Positions 17,845 to 27,004 of a DNA stretch of 64,000 bases are shown here, piece by piece (positions within the stretch are counted from its first letter, which is position 1; every line of letters starts with the position of its first letter). The DNA is from Herbaspirillum sp. (GTDB taxonomy: Bacteria; Pseudomonadota; Gammaproteobacteria; Burkholderiales; Burkholderiaceae_D), in assembly GCA_028292625.1 (NCBI GenBank), contig JAQGLY010000038.1, positions 1 to 64,000 of the forward strand, given 5' to 3'. The position numbers and the translations under genes are program-made. The notes beneath the pieces are model-generated. The model saw only the letters and a program-made list of their open reading frames with translations. It had not been told where the DNA came from and did not search any database.

Positions 17845-19377
17845 TCAAACGCTCATGCTTACCGCATGCGTATGTCCGGCCATGTAGCTGCCGATCTCCG
17901 GCACGTTGAAATGTTCGCGTTCGACCTCATGCACCAGTTCGCCTTCGCTCATGACGACGATGCGGTCGGCCAGCGTCAGCAATTCGTCCAGGTCCTCGCT
18001 GATCAGCAATACCGCGGCGCCGGCGTTGCGCGCGGCCATGATGCGGCTATAGGTTTCCGCCACCGCCGCGAAGTCCAGGCCGAACACCGGGTTGGCCACG
18101 ATCAGCACCTCCACCGTCTGCGACAGTTCGCGCGCCAGCACGGCGCGCTGCACATTGCCGCCCGACAGCGTATCGATGCGGGCGCCGATGCCGGCGCATT
18201 TCACATTGAAATCGGCCACATAGCGGCGCGCCTGCTCGGCTTGCGGCGCCTTGCGCAGCCAGATGCCGCCGGCCAGCGGCGCGACGTCGAAATTGCGCAA
18301 GGCCATGTTGTCGGCCACGCTCATCCCGACCACACTGGCGTTCCTGAGCGGCTCTTCCGGCAAGCTGTACAGTTTGTGGCGTCTGATCTCTTCACGGCTG
18401 GCGGTATACGGCTCGCCGTGCACCGTGACGCTGCCGGCTTCGCGGTCGCGCTGGCCGAGCAGCGCTTCCACCAGTTCGCGCTGTCCATTGCCGGAGACGC
18501 CGGCAATGCCGACGATCTCGCCCGGCTTGACCGCTATTTTGACGTCCCGCACCGCGAGCGGTCCCTTGTCGCCGCGCACTTGCAGGCCGTCGATCGCGAG
18601 CCGCGGCGCGGCCGCCGCATCGACCGGGTTGCGCGCCAGGTTGGGGGCGGGCGGTGTGTCGCCGACCATCATTTCGGCCAAGGCCTGCTGGGTCAGCTGC
18701 GCGGTTTTTCCGCTGCCGATAAAGCGCCCGCGCCGCAGTACCGACACCGTGTTGGCGAAGGCCATCACTTCACGGAACTTGTGGGTAATCAGCAGCACGC
18801 TCAATTCGCCGCGCGCGCACAGGTCGCGCAGCAGGCCGAGAATCTCATCGGCTTCCGACGGCGTCAGCACCGAGGTCGGCTCGTCCAGAATCAGGAAACG
18901 GCGGCGCAGGAACAACTGCTTGACGATTTCCACCTTCTGCTTTTCGCCGGCGGCCAGCGACGATGCCGCGGCGTCGAGATCGATCCTGAACGGCACGGTG
19001 CGCATGAAGGCATCGAGCGCGGCGCGTTCGGTTTTCCAGTTGATGGCGGCCGGCAGCTTGCCCTTGGCGATCACCAGGTTCTCGGCCACCGTCATCGACG
19101 GAATCAGGGTGAAATGCTGGTACACCATGCCGATGTGCGCGGCGTCGGCGTCCTTGGGCGAAGCGATCGGCGTTTCACGGCCGTCGACCATGATCTGGCC
19201 TTGGTCGGGACGGTAAAAGCCGACCAGGCATTTGACCAGCGTCGATTTGCCGGCGCCGTTTTCGCCCAGCAATGCATGAAAATCGCCGGCCTCGACCTTG
19301 AGCGAAACATCGTCGAGCGCCGCCAGCGGGCCGAAATGTTTGCTCATGCCCAGCAATTCGATCGCGATCGCTGTCAT
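17845..19377 (-). CDS. BMP-type ABC importer B, double-domain ATPase
   Basis: A 510-aa tandem ABC ATPase, counterpart of the one at 11055. The N-terminal domain has GENGAGKST, the signature [10 protein letters not shown] and FLILDEPTS. The C-terminal domain has GVSGNGQRE and LSGGNVQRA. The ATG at 19377 is chosen because the ABC domain starts directly after it. The longer open frame upstream overlaps another gene. Unlike importer A, the ATPase follows the permeases and two enzyme genes rather than leading the operon. Confidence 0.9.
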   Translation of the reverse strand: MTAIAIELLGMSKHFGPLAALDDVSLKVEAGDFHALLGENGAGKSTLVKCLVGFYRPDQGQIMVDGRETPIASPKDADAAHIGMVYQHFTLIPSMTVAENLVIAKGKLPAAINWKTERAALDAFMRTVPFRIDLDAAASSLAAGEKQKVEIVKQLFLRRRFLILDEPTSVLTPSEADEILGLLRDLCARGELSVLLITHKFREVMAFANTVSVLRRGRFIGSGKTAQLTQQALAEMMVGDTPPAPNLARNPVDAAAAPRLAIDGLQVRGDKGPLAVRDVKIAVKPGEIVGIAGVSGNGQRELVEALLGQRDREAGSVTVHGEPYTASREEIRRHKLYSLPEEPLRNASVVGMSVADNMALRNFDVAPLAGGIWLRKAPQAEQARRYVADFNVKCAGIGARIDTLSGGNVQRAVLARELSQTVEVLIVANPVFGLDFAAVAETYSRIMAARNAGAAVLLISEDLDELLTLADRIVVMSEGELVHEVEREHFNVPEIGSYMAGHTHAVSMSV

Positions 19378-19390
19378 GGGGCGGTCCGTT

Positions 19391-20071
19391 TCACAGCGCC
19401 TCCAGCAATTGCGCCGAGCCGGTGGTGGCGCCGAACACGCCGCCCTGCATCTTGACCATCTTGATCGCGGCCAGGTGATTGCCGGGATCGGTCGCGCCGC
19501 AGGCGTCTTCCACCAGCAGGCATTCGAAGCCGCGGTCATTGGCTTCGCGCATGGTGGTATGCACGCAGACGTCGGTCGTGATGCCGGTCAGCACCAGATT
19601 CCGGATGCCGCGCGTGTGCAGGATCAATTCCAGGTCGGTCGCGCAAAACGAGCCCTTGCCCGGCTTGTCGATAATGATTTCGTGCGGCAGCGGCGCCAGT
19701 TCCGGGATGATGTTCCAGCCGATTTCGCCGCGCACCAGGATCTTGCCGCACGGGCCGGGGTCGCCGATGCCGGCGCCGATCTGGCGGCTGCGCCAGCGCT
19801 TGTTTTCCGGCAGGTCGGAGAGGTCGGGGCGGTGCCCTTCGCGGGTATGGATGATGTGATAGCCGCCGGCGCGCATTTTCTTCAGCAGCGCCTTGATCGG
19901 CGCGATCGGCGCGCGCGTCAGCGACAGGTCGTAACCCATCTTGTCGACATAGCCGCCTTTGCCGCAAAAATCGATCTGCATGTCGATCACGATCAGCGCT
20001 GTGTTGTTCGGCGACAGTGCGCCGTTATACGGCCACGGATAAGGGCCGGCGGGAATGAATTTTTTAACCAT
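19391..20071 (-). CDS. Isochorismatase-fold cysteine hydrolase 2
   Basis: A 226-aa amidase with the triad Asp (VIDMQIDF), Lys (DKPGKGSF) and Cys (TTDVCVHTT). The KGGYVDKMG segment after the catalytic Asp is shared with ureidoacrylate amidohydrolase RutB and biuret hydrolase-like proteins. It lies 10 nt after the formamidase gene and 13 nt before the ABC ATPase, clearly inside importer B's operon. It probably hydrolyses a ureido or carbamoyl amide released from the imported compound. Confidence 0.85.
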   Translation of the reverse strand: MVKKFIPAGPYPWPYNGALSPNNTALIVIDMQIDFCGKGGYVDKMGYDLSLTRAPIAPIKALLKKMRAGGYHIIHTREGHRPDLSDLPENKRWRSRQIGAGIGDPGPCGKILVRGEIGWNIIPELAPLPHEIIIDKPGKGSFCATDLELILHTRGIRNLVLTGITTDVCVHTTMREANDRGFECLLVEDACGATDPGNHLAAIKMVKMQGGVFGATTGSAQLLEAL

Positions 20072-20081
20072 GACGGTGGCC

Positions 20082-21074
20082 TTATCGGTTGTAAATGCGG
20101 GTCGGCGGCGGAAAACCGCAAGCGGCCCCGTCCTTGTGCACAACCTCGTCTTCCCAAGGCAACTTGTATTTGCCGGCGACGAGATCGGTCATATAGGTAT
20201 AGGGGCAGTCCTGGGCGCCACCCTTGACGGCCACGTAGCCGCGGTGGCCGAACTGGTAGATATTGTTTTCCACGCCCCAATGCTTGCGCGCTTCGCGCAC
20301 CAGGTCCGGCCGCAGTTCGCAATAGACCACTTCGTCCGGACGGTTGCCGCCTTCGACCAGCGGCATGCCGTCGAAGTTCACGAACATCGCTTCGCCCATC
20401 GAATCCCAGGTGCCGTCGCTGCCCGACATGCACACGCTGGCGGTTTGCATCAGGTTGCAGAACGCATTGGCCTGATTGGTGATTTTCCAGCTGTGGCGGA
20501 TCGGCGCGGTGTAACCCGCGGTGCGCAGCATGATTTCGGCGCCTTTGTAGGCCGCCTCGCGCGCCATTTCGGGGAACATGCCGTCGTGGCAAATGATCAG
20601 GGACAGCTTGCAGCCGTTGGGCCCGTCGCAGACCGGGATGCCGAGGTTGCCCGGTTCCCACGGCTCGACCGGTATCCAGGGATGCAGCTTGCGGTAATAC
20701 AGCGCCAGCGCGCCGCGGTCGTCGATGATGATGCCGCTGTTATACGGATTGCCGTCCGGATTGGCTTCCATGATCGAAAAGCAGCCCCATACCTTGTTGT
20801 CTATGCAGGCCTGCCTGAAGGCAGCGACTTCCGGTCCATCCAGCGCACACATGACCTTGGCGCCGGTATCCATCGACAAGCCGTGCAGCGAGTATTCCGG
20901 GAACACCACCAGATCGAGCGACGGCATGCCGCGCTTGGCCTTGGCGACCAGGGCCACGATCTTGTCGACCTGCAGCGCCAATGCCGACTTGGTGTGCGGA
21001 TCGGGCAGGCTCAATTGCACCAGCCCGACCACCACGCCGTTGGGAGACTTGTTCAATCCGCCGAGTCCGCTCAT
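20082..21074 (-). CDS. Formamidase (AmiF-like, nitrilase superfamily)
   Basis: A 330-aa nitrilase-fold amidase. Catalytic residues E60 (FPEYS), K129 (YRKLHPW) and C162 (IICHDG) keep the 33-residue Lys-Cys spacing of Helicobacter AmiF, and length and sequence are close to formamidases rather than to short aliphatic amidases. It would convert formamide to formate and ammonia. Its position between the permeases and the isochorismatase gene of importer B implies that formamide, or a formyl-amide, is released during breakdown of the imported compound. Confidence 0.85.
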   Translation of the reverse strand: MSGLGGLNKSPNGVVVGLVQLSLPDPHTKSALALQVDKIVALVAKAKRGMPSLDLVVFPEYSLHGLSMDTGAKVMCALDGPEVAAFRQACIDNKVWGCFSIMEANPDGNPYNSGIIIDDRGALALYYRKLHPWIPVEPWEPGNLGIPVCDGPNGCKLSLIICHDGMFPEMAREAAYKGAEIMLRTAGYTAPIRHSWKITNQANAFCNLMQTASVCMSGSDGTWDSMGEAMFVNFDGMPLVEGGNRPDEVVYCELRPDLVREARKHWGVENNIYQFGHRGYVAVKGGAQDCPYTYMTDLVAGKYKLPWEDEVVHKDGAACGFPPPTRIYNR

Positions 21075-21090
21075 GACTATTTCCTTTTGC

Positions 21091-22017
21091 CTATCTGGTC
21101 AGGCTGAGTTCGCCCGGCGCGCCGGCCAGCGTTTGCTTGCGTGAATTGACGATCATCACCACCAGCGTCAATACATAGGGCGCCGCATTGAACAGGTAAT
21201 AGCCGCTGGTGACGCCGACCGATTGCAGCGCCGGTCCGATCGCGCCGGCGCCGCCGAAGATCATGGCGGCGGCCACGCAGCGCAACGGACGCCAGCGCGC
21301 GAAAATCACCAGCGCCACCGCCATCAGGCCCTGGCCGCTGGACAGCGACTCGTTCCAGCTGCCCGGATAAACCAGCGACAGGTAGGAGCCGCCGATGCCG
21401 GCCAGCAAGCCGCCCAGCGCGGTGGCGGCGATGCGGATGCGCAGCACCGGGAAGCCCAGCGCGCGCGCGGCCGATTCGGAATCGCCGACGGTGCGCAGCA
21501 TCAGGCCCCAGCGCGTATTGCGCAAGGCCCAGTAAAAAAACACGGCGCAGACGATGCCGGCGATGAACAGCACGTTGATCTCCAGCGCCGATTGCACTTG
21601 CGGGTAACTGCTCCAGCCGCCGAACGGGATCGACGGCAGATTGGGCGCGGTCGGCTGAATGAAGGACTTGCCGAAAAAGAAGGCCAGGCCGGTGCCGAGC
21701 AGCATCAGGCTGATGCCGATGGCGATGTCGTTGACCCGTTGCAGGCTGCACAGCAAGCCGTGCAGGATGGCCAGCAGCATGCCGCACAGGCCGGCCGCCA
21801 GCACGCCCAGCCACGGCGAGCCCGACAGATAAGCCACGGCATAGCCGCTCATCGCGCCCATCACCAGGATGCCTTCCAGCCCGAGATTGATGCGCCCGGA
21901 TTTTTCGGTAATGCATTCGCCGATGCTGACCAGCATGAAAGGCGTGGAAACCCGGATGGTGCCGGCCAGGATCGCCAGCGGAACGCCCCAGACGCCGATT
22001 TGGGAAGCGTCGCTCAT
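21091..22017 (-). CDS. BMP-type ABC importer B, permease 2
   Basis: A 308-aa polytopic permease. CITEKSGRINLGLEGILVMG near residues 34-53 is the hallmark of this permease family and aligns with the second permease of importer A. It overlaps the preceding permease by four bases (ATGA) and is 16 nt from the formamidase gene. Confidence 0.9.
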   Translation of the reverse strand: MSDASQIGVWGVPLAILAGTIRVSTPFMLVSIGECITEKSGRINLGLEGILVMGAMSGYAVAYLSGSPWLGVLAAGLCGMLLAILHGLLCSLQRVNDIAIGISLMLLGTGLAFFFGKSFIQPTAPNLPSIPFGGWSSYPQVQSALEINVLFIAGIVCAVFFYWALRNTRWGLMLRTVGDSESAARALGFPVLRIRIAATALGGLLAGIGGSYLSLVYPGSWNESLSSGQGLMAVALVIFARWRPLRCVAAAMIFGGAGAIGPALQSVGVTSGYYLFNAAPYVLTLVVMIVNSRKQTLAGAPGELSLTR

Positions 22018-23132
22018 GCCTGGCCCGGCGCATTGCGCGAAAAGAATTTGCGGTTGTTCAGCGTCTCAAGGGCCAGGATGCAGACGAAGGCGATGCCTTG
22101 CAGTACCAGCACGGTGGCGTCCGGCATGTCGAGCCGGCGCTGCAGCAGGCCGCCGGCGGCGCTGATGCCGCCGAACAGGACCGCGACCGGTATGACGGCC
22201 AAGGCGTTCTGGCGTGCAATGAAGGCGATGAGGATGCCGGAGTTGCCGTAACCGGCGATGACCCCGGCATGGGCGGCGCCATGCACCGCACCCACTTCGA
22301 TGGCGCCCGCCAGTCCGGCCGCGGAACCGCCCAGCGCGCACATCGTCACCATCCATTTGCCGACCGGGATGCCGACCATTTGCGCGGTGCGCTGGTTGCC
22401 GCCGACCACGCGCGCGGCAAATCCGCCGGTGGTTTTGCGGATAAAAATATAGGCCGCGATCGCCACCACGATGCCGATCACCAGGCCCCAGTGCACGTCC
22501 ATCCCGGGGATGTTGCCGATCATGTTGGCGTCGCCGATCGGCTTGGTGGATGGCTTGTTGAGGCTTTCTGGATCGCGCAGCGGGCCCTCGACCAGATGAT
22601 TGAACAGCGCGATGCCGATATACGAAAGCAGCAGGCTGGAAATGGTCTCATTGACGTTGCGGGCGCTTTTCAGCCAGCCGGAGATCGAGGCCCAGCCGCC
22701 GCCGATCGCCATGCCGGCCAGCAGCATCGCGGTCTGCACCACCAGGCTGGCCGCGCCGCCGGTCAATTGGGCCGCCACCGCCGCGCCCAGCGCGCCCAGC
22801 ACCAGCGCGCCCTCGCCGCCGATCAGCACCAGCCCGACTTGCGCAGGCAACGCCACCGCCAGCCCGGTCAGGATCAGGGGGGCGGCGCGCTGCAGGGTGT
22901 TTTGCCAGGAGAAGGCATTTGAAAAAGCGCCCTCGTAGATCAGCGACCAGACTTCCAGCGGATTTTGGCCGACCGCCCATACGAAGAAAGAAAAAATAAT
23001 GCAGGTCAGCGCCAGCGCCGCTACCGGCACCACGGCGCTGTCGAGCATGCCGCGCCAGTCGAGCGAATTGCGCTCGGCTTTAGCAGGCCGGACAACCGCC
23101 GGCGGCACGGTGGGGGTAGCGGTAGTCATCAT
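22014..23132 (-). CDS. BMP-type ABC importer B, permease 1
   Basis: A 372-aa polytopic permease with an N-terminal cytoplasmic Pro/Ala-rich segment of about 30 residues. VGLVLIGGEGALVLGAL is the equivalent of the family motif. It follows the binding-protein gene by 20 nt and overlaps permease 2. The order binding protein-permease-permease is conserved relative to importer A, but the ATPase has moved to the end. Confidence 0.9.
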   Translation of the reverse strand: MMTTATPTVPPAVVRPAKAERNSLDWRGMLDSAVVPVAALALTCIIFSFFVWAVGQNPLEVWSLIYEGAFSNAFSWQNTLQRAAPLILTGLAVALPAQVGLVLIGGEGALVLGALGAAVAAQLTGGAASLVVQTAMLLAGMAIGGGWASISGWLKSARNVNETISSLLLSYIGIALFNHLVEGPLRDPESLNKPSTKPIGDANMIGNIPGMDVHWGLVIGIVVAIAAYIFIRKTTGGFAARVVGGNQRTAQMVGIPVGKWMVTMCALGGSAAGLAGAIEVGAVHGAAHAGVIAGYGNSGILIAFIARQNALAVIPVAVLFGGISAAGGLLQRRLDMPDATVLVLQGIAFVCILALETLNNRKFFSRNAPGQA

Positions 23133-23152
23133 GTCGTTAGCGAATCGCGATA

Positions 23153-24277
23153 TCAGCCGGGAATGGCGCCTACCACGCCATCCACCAGATAGTTCATCGA
23201 CTCAAGCGCTATATTGGTTTGCTCGAACGACTTTCCGGCTTCAATGGCGGTGCCGCCTTTGTTATCCTTGAGCGGACCCTTGAACGTCACGAACTCGCCG
23301 GTGAGCATCTTGGCCTTGACGGCGTCCACCTGCTTTTTGCCGGCATCCGGCAGCCCCTTGCCATACGGCGACATTTTCACGAAGCCTTCCTTGATGCCGC
23401 CGCGCAGGAAGTTCAGATGCGGTTTGCCGGCGATCGCGGCGTCGGTGATTTCCTTGTAAGGCGTGGACCAGTCCCATTCCGCGCCGGTCAGATAGCCTTT
23501 GGGGGCCAGCTTGGCCTGGCTGGCGTGATAGCCGCAGCTGAAAATGCCGCGTTTTTCGGCGGTTTCGATAATCACCTTGGGACCGTCGACGTGGCAGGTG
23601 ACGACATCGATGCCCTGATCGACCAGGCTGTTGGTGGCTTCCGCTTCGCGTATCGGCAGCGACCAGTCGCCGGTGAAAATGACATGGGTAGTGATCGTCG
23701 GATCGACGGAGCGAGCGCCCAGGGTAAATGCATTGATGTTCAGCAGCACCTGCGGAATCGGCTTGGCGGCGATGAAGCCGATCTTCTTGCTCTTGGTGGC
23801 ATGCGCCGCAGCCACGCCGTTGAGGTATTGGCATTCGCCGATATAGCCGAAGAAGCTGCCCACGTTCATCGGATGCTTGTCTTTGTTCCACAGGCCGCCG
23901 CAGTGCGCAAAACGCACATTCGGATATTTTTTGGCGACAACCAGCACGTGCGGATCGAAATAACCGTAAGAAGTGGCGAAAATCAGCGAGGCCTTATCCT
24001 GGTTGATCATGGCTTCCATGGTTTTCTGAACGGCCACGGTTTCCGGCACTTTTTCTTCTTCCACGACTTTCACGCCCGGCACCTTCTTCAGGATGGCGGC
24101 GGCCTGGGCATGCGCCTGGTTGTAGCCGAAGTCGTCCTTGGGGCCGACATAGATGAAGCCCACGGTGATCGGGTTGGCCGCCAGCGCGCGCTGCGCCCAT
24201 AACGGCAAGGTTCCGGCGGCGCCGACGGCGGCAAGGGATTTCAATAAATTTCTACGCTTCGAATCATGGTTCGGCAT
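23153..24277 (-). CDS. BMP-family periplasmic binding protein of importer B (Tat-type signal)
   Basis: A 374-aa BMP-family binding protein. The N-terminus has SKRRNLLKSLAAVGAAG and an ALA cleavage site near residue 34, which looks like a twin-arginine signal rather than a lipobox. The mature part starts with PITVGFIYVGPKDDFGYNQ, as in BmpA/PnrA proteins. AGGGAGA precedes the ATG. It is the first gene of the operon driven by the site at 24327-24342. Confidence 0.88.
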   Translation of the reverse strand: MPNHDSKRRNLLKSLAAVGAAGTLPLWAQRALAANPITVGFIYVGPKDDFGYNQAHAQAAAILKKVPGVKVVEEEKVPETVAVQKTMEAMINQDKASLIFATSYGYFDPHVLVVAKKYPNVRFAHCGGLWNKDKHPMNVGSFFGYIGECQYLNGVAAAHATKSKKIGFIAAKPIPQVLLNINAFTLGARSVDPTITTHVIFTGDWSLPIREAEATNSLVDQGIDVVTCHVDGPKVIIETAEKRGIFSCGYHASQAKLAPKGYLTGAEWDWSTPYKEITDAAIAGKPHLNFLRGGIKEGFVKMSPYGKGLPDAGKKQVDAVKAKMLTGEFVTFKGPLKDNKGGTAIEAGKSFEQTNIALESMNYLVDGVVGAIPG

Positions 24278-24326
24278 TCTTTTATCTCCCTGGATTGAAT
24301 CACATTAGTGCCCTGCCTTGTCATTA

Positions 24327-24342
24327 AGCAAAGCCCGTGCCG
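24327..24342 (-). promoter_or_regulatory. Sigma-54 promoter for importer B operon
   Basis: On the minus strand: CGGCAC-gggct-TTGCT, one mismatch from consensus. It lies 49 bp before the binding-protein ATG. Confidence 0.65.
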
Positions 24343-24535
24343 GGTGCATAAGCCGCGGTGATATGTGTTTTGGGCGAGCGCCTTGCGGCGCCGCGAAAGC
24401 CCGGAATTGCGCACGGATATGCTTTATGCCTCAATCTTGTGCGGATTCTCCGACTGCTTGCACTGTTCCGTGCAGCGCAGCGGTGTTTTGAGCATGTTGC
24501 CCCGGAAGAACGCCGCGGATCGGGCATTACGCCCT

Positions 24536-24551
24536 TGGCACAGGCTTTGCT
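24536..24551 (+). promoter_or_regulatory. Sigma-54 promoter for Rieske oxygenase 2
   Basis: TGGCAC-aggct-TTGCT is a perfect consensus, 111 bp before the Rieske ATG. Confidence 0.83.
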
Positions 24552-24662
24552 CCATACCGGGCAGGCCGTGATGCGCATGCGCGGCGCGGCCGAATGACTG
24601 GCGAAGGCGGCCAACAACGGCGCGCCGGCTGGAGGCGCAAGCCGCACATTGGAGTATGTTTC

Positions 24663-25706
24663 ATGCTGACCACCAAGCAAAAGACCCTGCGTAAATTCTG
24701 GTACGCAACCCTTCCCGTATCGCAACTCGAAGATGGACCCCGGCCGTTCCGCCTGATGGGTGAAGATATCGTCCTGTTCAAGGACCAGGACGGCAAACCG
24801 GCCGCCTTGAAAGACCGCTGTTGTCACCGCACCGCCAAATTGTCGAAAGGATTCGTCGAGAACGGCAATCTGGTCTGCGGCTATCACGGCTGGACCTATG
24901 ACGCGCGGGGCGCCTGCATCCGCATTCCGCAAAATCCCGACAATCTGATTCCATCGGGGGCCGCCGTGCCGGCATACCGATGCGAAGAAAAGTACGGCTA
25001 CGCCTGGGTCGCGCTGGACGAACCGCTGCAGCCGATTCCGCATTTTCCGGAAGACGGGGATCCCGCCTATCGCCGCGTTTTCCAGTTTCATGAGCAATGG
25101 AAAACCAGTCCGTTGCGTTTCATGGAAAACTCGTTCGACAATGCGCATTTCAGCTTTGTGCATAAATCGAACTTCGGCATGATCGACAATCCGAAGCCTG
25201 CCAAGTACGAATTCCGTCCGAATGAGTGGGGTTTTGAAGCCGAGACGCTGGTGCCGATCCGCAATCCGCCCGAGAGCTATCGCATCACCGGGACCACCGA
25301 CCCGATCACCGAGCGGCACCTGCTCAACCGCTGGTACCTGCCGTTCACCCGCCGTTTCGGCTGCGTTTATCCGGCGTCCGGCCGCCACCACATCATCTAC
25401 AACTGCGCCACGCCGGTCGACGACGGCAGCATGGTGCTGGTGCAATGGCTGTACCGCAATGATAGCGAGGAGAGCTGTTCGACGCCGGAACTGATCGCCT
25501 GGGACCGGCCGATCACGGACGAGGATCGCGAGATACTGGAAGCGACCGATTACGACGCCTGCATCGATACGCGGCGGCGGGTCGAATTTCACATGGAGTC
25601 GGACAAGCCCGGCATATTGATACGCCGCATGCTGCTGGACTTGCTCACGCGCGAAGGAGAGGCGGAGGTGTTCAATGCCGCCGGCGAGATTCCGGCAAGC
25701 GCCTGA
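24663..25706 (+). CDS. Rieske non-haem iron oxygenase 2, oxygenase component
   Basis: A 347-aa paralogue of the protein at 4763. Rieske ligands are C53/H55 and C72/H75 (CGYH). Iron ligands are D158, H161 and H166 after FMENSF. Start-to-motif distances are identical in the two proteins. GGAG lies 8 nt before the ATG at 24663. No reductase or ferredoxin gene is adjacent. It stands alone behind its own sigma-54 promoter and is convergent with the DUF1989 gene. Likely role: hydroxylation or demethylation of a heterocycle. Confidence 0.88.
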   Translation: MLTTKQKTLRKFWYATLPVSQLEDGPRPFRLMGEDIVLFKDQDGKPAALKDRCCHRTAKLSKGFVENGNLVCGYHGWTYDARGACIRIPQNPDNLIPSGAAVPAYRCEEKYGYAWVALDEPLQPIPHFPEDGDPAYRRVFQFHEQWKTSPLRFMENSFDNAHFSFVHKSNFGMIDNPKPAKYEFRPNEWGFEAETLVPIRNPPESYRITGTTDPITERHLLNRWYLPFTRRFGCVYPASGRHHIIYNCATPVDDGSMVLVQWLYRNDSEESCSTPELIAWDRPITDEDREILEATDYDACIDTRRRVEFHMESDKPGILIRRMLLDLLTREGEAEVFNAAGEIPASA

Positions 25707-25715
25707 CGCTCCGGC

Positions 25716-25741
25716 GCCGGCGCTGGATGTATCGCGCCGGC
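25716..25741. terminator. Hairpin between convergent genes
   Basis: GCCGGCGC / GCGCCGGC is a perfect 8-bp stem with a 10-nt loop, 10 nt after the Rieske 2 stop. It lacks a clear U-tract, so it could equally be a bidirectional pause. Confidence 0.4.
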
Positions 25742-25758
25742 TGCCAGTGTGCGCGGCC

Positions 25759-26664
25759 CTAGGCCGGCACGAACCGTTCGGCCCACCAGCTGAACACGAT
25801 GTCGCGCAAGGCCGCGCCGTCATCGTCGCCGTACAGCTCGGTCAGCTTACATTGCTGCAACAATGCGTATTCCTCTGCGCTCAGGAAGATCGGAACGTCG
25901 CTGATGCGGATCGGCACATTGACGAACTCGGGTTTGTATGAGGCGTCGCGCCGCAGTTCGCGCTCGACCTTGATCTGCTTGACCTTGAAGTCGGCCGGGG
26001 TGCGCTGGCTCGGCAGGCTGCCCACGTGCGGCGGCGCCGCCAGGTCGGCTGCGGTGGCCTTGAATACCGTCAGCTTGACCGGCTTGATCGAAAAATTGCT
26101 GGTCTTCATGATATCGCTGCCGCATACATTCGGGACCGCCAACACGTCTTCCATCGCCAGCAGATCGATATAGTCGCCGGGCTTGGTATGCTGGCGGTCG
26201 ATCCACTGCTTGCCGTCGGTATCGACGCCGGCGTGCATGAACAGATTGAACGAGTCGTGCACATCGTCCGGCGTCAGGCCGTACTCGCGCTGCGCTTCGG
26301 ACTGGATGTCGTGGCAATTGGTATGGGCCGGCAATCCGTAGATGCTTTCGTACAGGTGGGCGCTGCAACGGGGAAACAGCAGGTCGTTGCATCCTGCCGT
26401 GTCCTCCAGAATGTAGATCAGCGCGCGCTCGCGCGGCGGACCGGACCACATGAAATGTCCCTCGGTCGGATGCAAGCCGTACAGCGTGCGGATACGCCCG
26501 GTATGCATGTATTCCTTGTAGTCGTGCAGATTGAAGCAGTTGAAGTCGACGCATTGGCCGCCTTCGATTTGTTCGATGCGCAGAATCTGCCCGCGCAACA
26601 GTTCGATCGCCTTGCCGGTGCCCGGCTCCAGCACCCACGACCAGATCTCTTCGCGCTGCGTCAT
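25759..26664 (-). CDS. DUF1989 / urea-carboxylase-associated family protein
   Basis: A 301-aa protein with the family layout of DUF1989: GGQCVDFNCFNLHDY near residues 35-49, EDTAGCNDLLF near 87-97, and NLFMHAGVDTDGK in the middle. Relatives occur beside urea carboxylase, allantoate and pyrimidine catabolic genes, and their biochemical role is not settled. It overlaps the small ribbon-helix-helix gene by four bases and shares its promoter. Context suggests a function in amide or urea-type nitrogen metabolism. Confidence 0.75.
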   Translation of the reverse strand: MTQREEIWSWVLEPGTGKAIELLRGQILRIEQIEGGQCVDFNCFNLHDYKEYMHTGRIRTLYGLHPTEGHFMWSGPPRERALIYILEDTAGCNDLLFPRCSAHLYESIYGLPAHTNCHDIQSEAQREYGLTPDDVHDSFNLFMHAGVDTDGKQWIDRQHTKPGDYIDLLAMEDVLAVPNVCGSDIMKTSNFSIKPVKLTVFKATAADLAAPPHVGSLPSQRTPADFKVKQIKVERELRRDASYKPEFVNVPIRISDVPIFLSAEEYALLQQCKLTELYGDDDGAALRDIVFSWWAERFVPA

Positions 26665-26846
26665 TTGTTTTCTCCCGCTTGCGTGCCGGCCCGCGGCTGC
26701 GATCCGTACGGATGTTTACCTGCATATTCGCGCAGCGCCAGGCGGATCAATTCGCCATGGTCGGCCGCGACGCCGCGCGCAACGGTGCGGTCCAGCAATT
26801 CCAACTGCTGCTGATTGAGCTTGAGGACGACAAGATGATCGGACAT
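26661..26846 (-). CDS. Small ribbon-helix-helix (CopG/Arc-like) protein
   Basis: A 61-aa protein beginning SDHLVVLKLNQQQLELLD and continuing through an ELIRLALREYA helix, the pattern of an Arc/CopG beta-strand plus two helices. The length suits a stand-alone DNA-binding dimer or the regulatory partner of the DUF1989 protein. It overlaps the next gene by ATGA. A longer in-frame open reading frame upstream has no family-like sequence, so the ATG at 26846 is used. The ribosome site is weak (AGAAAG). Confidence 0.65.
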   Translation of the reverse strand: MSDHLVVLKLNQQQLELLDRTVARGVAADHGELIRLALREYAGKHPYGSQPRAGTQAGENK

Positions 26847-26901
26847 ATCTGCTTTCTTTTTATGAGTGCTTGCTGGCGGTGCAAACGGCATATACAGCGT
26901 T

Positions 26902-26917
26902 AGCATGAGGCGTGCCA
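26902..26917 (-). promoter_or_regulatory. Sigma-54-like promoter for RHH-DUF1989 unit
   Basis: On the minus strand: TGGCAC-gcctc-ATGCT. The -24 element is perfect and the -12 element has one mismatch with GC kept. It is 2 bp from the divergent site at 26920. Confidence 0.6.
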
Positions 26918-26919
26918 GC

Positions 26920-26935
26920 TGGCACTCCTTTTGCA
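26920..26935 (+). promoter_or_regulatory. Sigma-54 promoter for isochorismatase-fold gene 3
   Basis: TGGCAC-tcctt-TTGCA is a perfect consensus, 69 bp before the ATG at 27005. Confidence 0.83.
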
Positions 26936-27004
26936 TGCCGGCAGAGCAGGGCGCGGTGTTCGCATGCCGCGCATCCGGATCGCCATTCATGGAAAGAGGA
27001 ACGT

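Larger units (their letters stand above)
24278..24662. other. Divergent regulatory region with two sigma-54 sites
   Basis: The 385-nt gap separates importer B (leftward) from a Rieske oxygenase (rightward). It contains one near-consensus leftward and one perfect rightward sigma-54 promoter, about 200 bp apart, leaving room for shared activator sites between them. A short open frame inside lacks any protein-like feature. Confidence 0.5.

Noticed and set aside
4763..25706. A dedicated caffeine N-demethylation cluster
   Set aside because: Rieske oxygenases resemble NdmA in size only. No reductase, formaldehyde-handling or other diagnostic genes are present.
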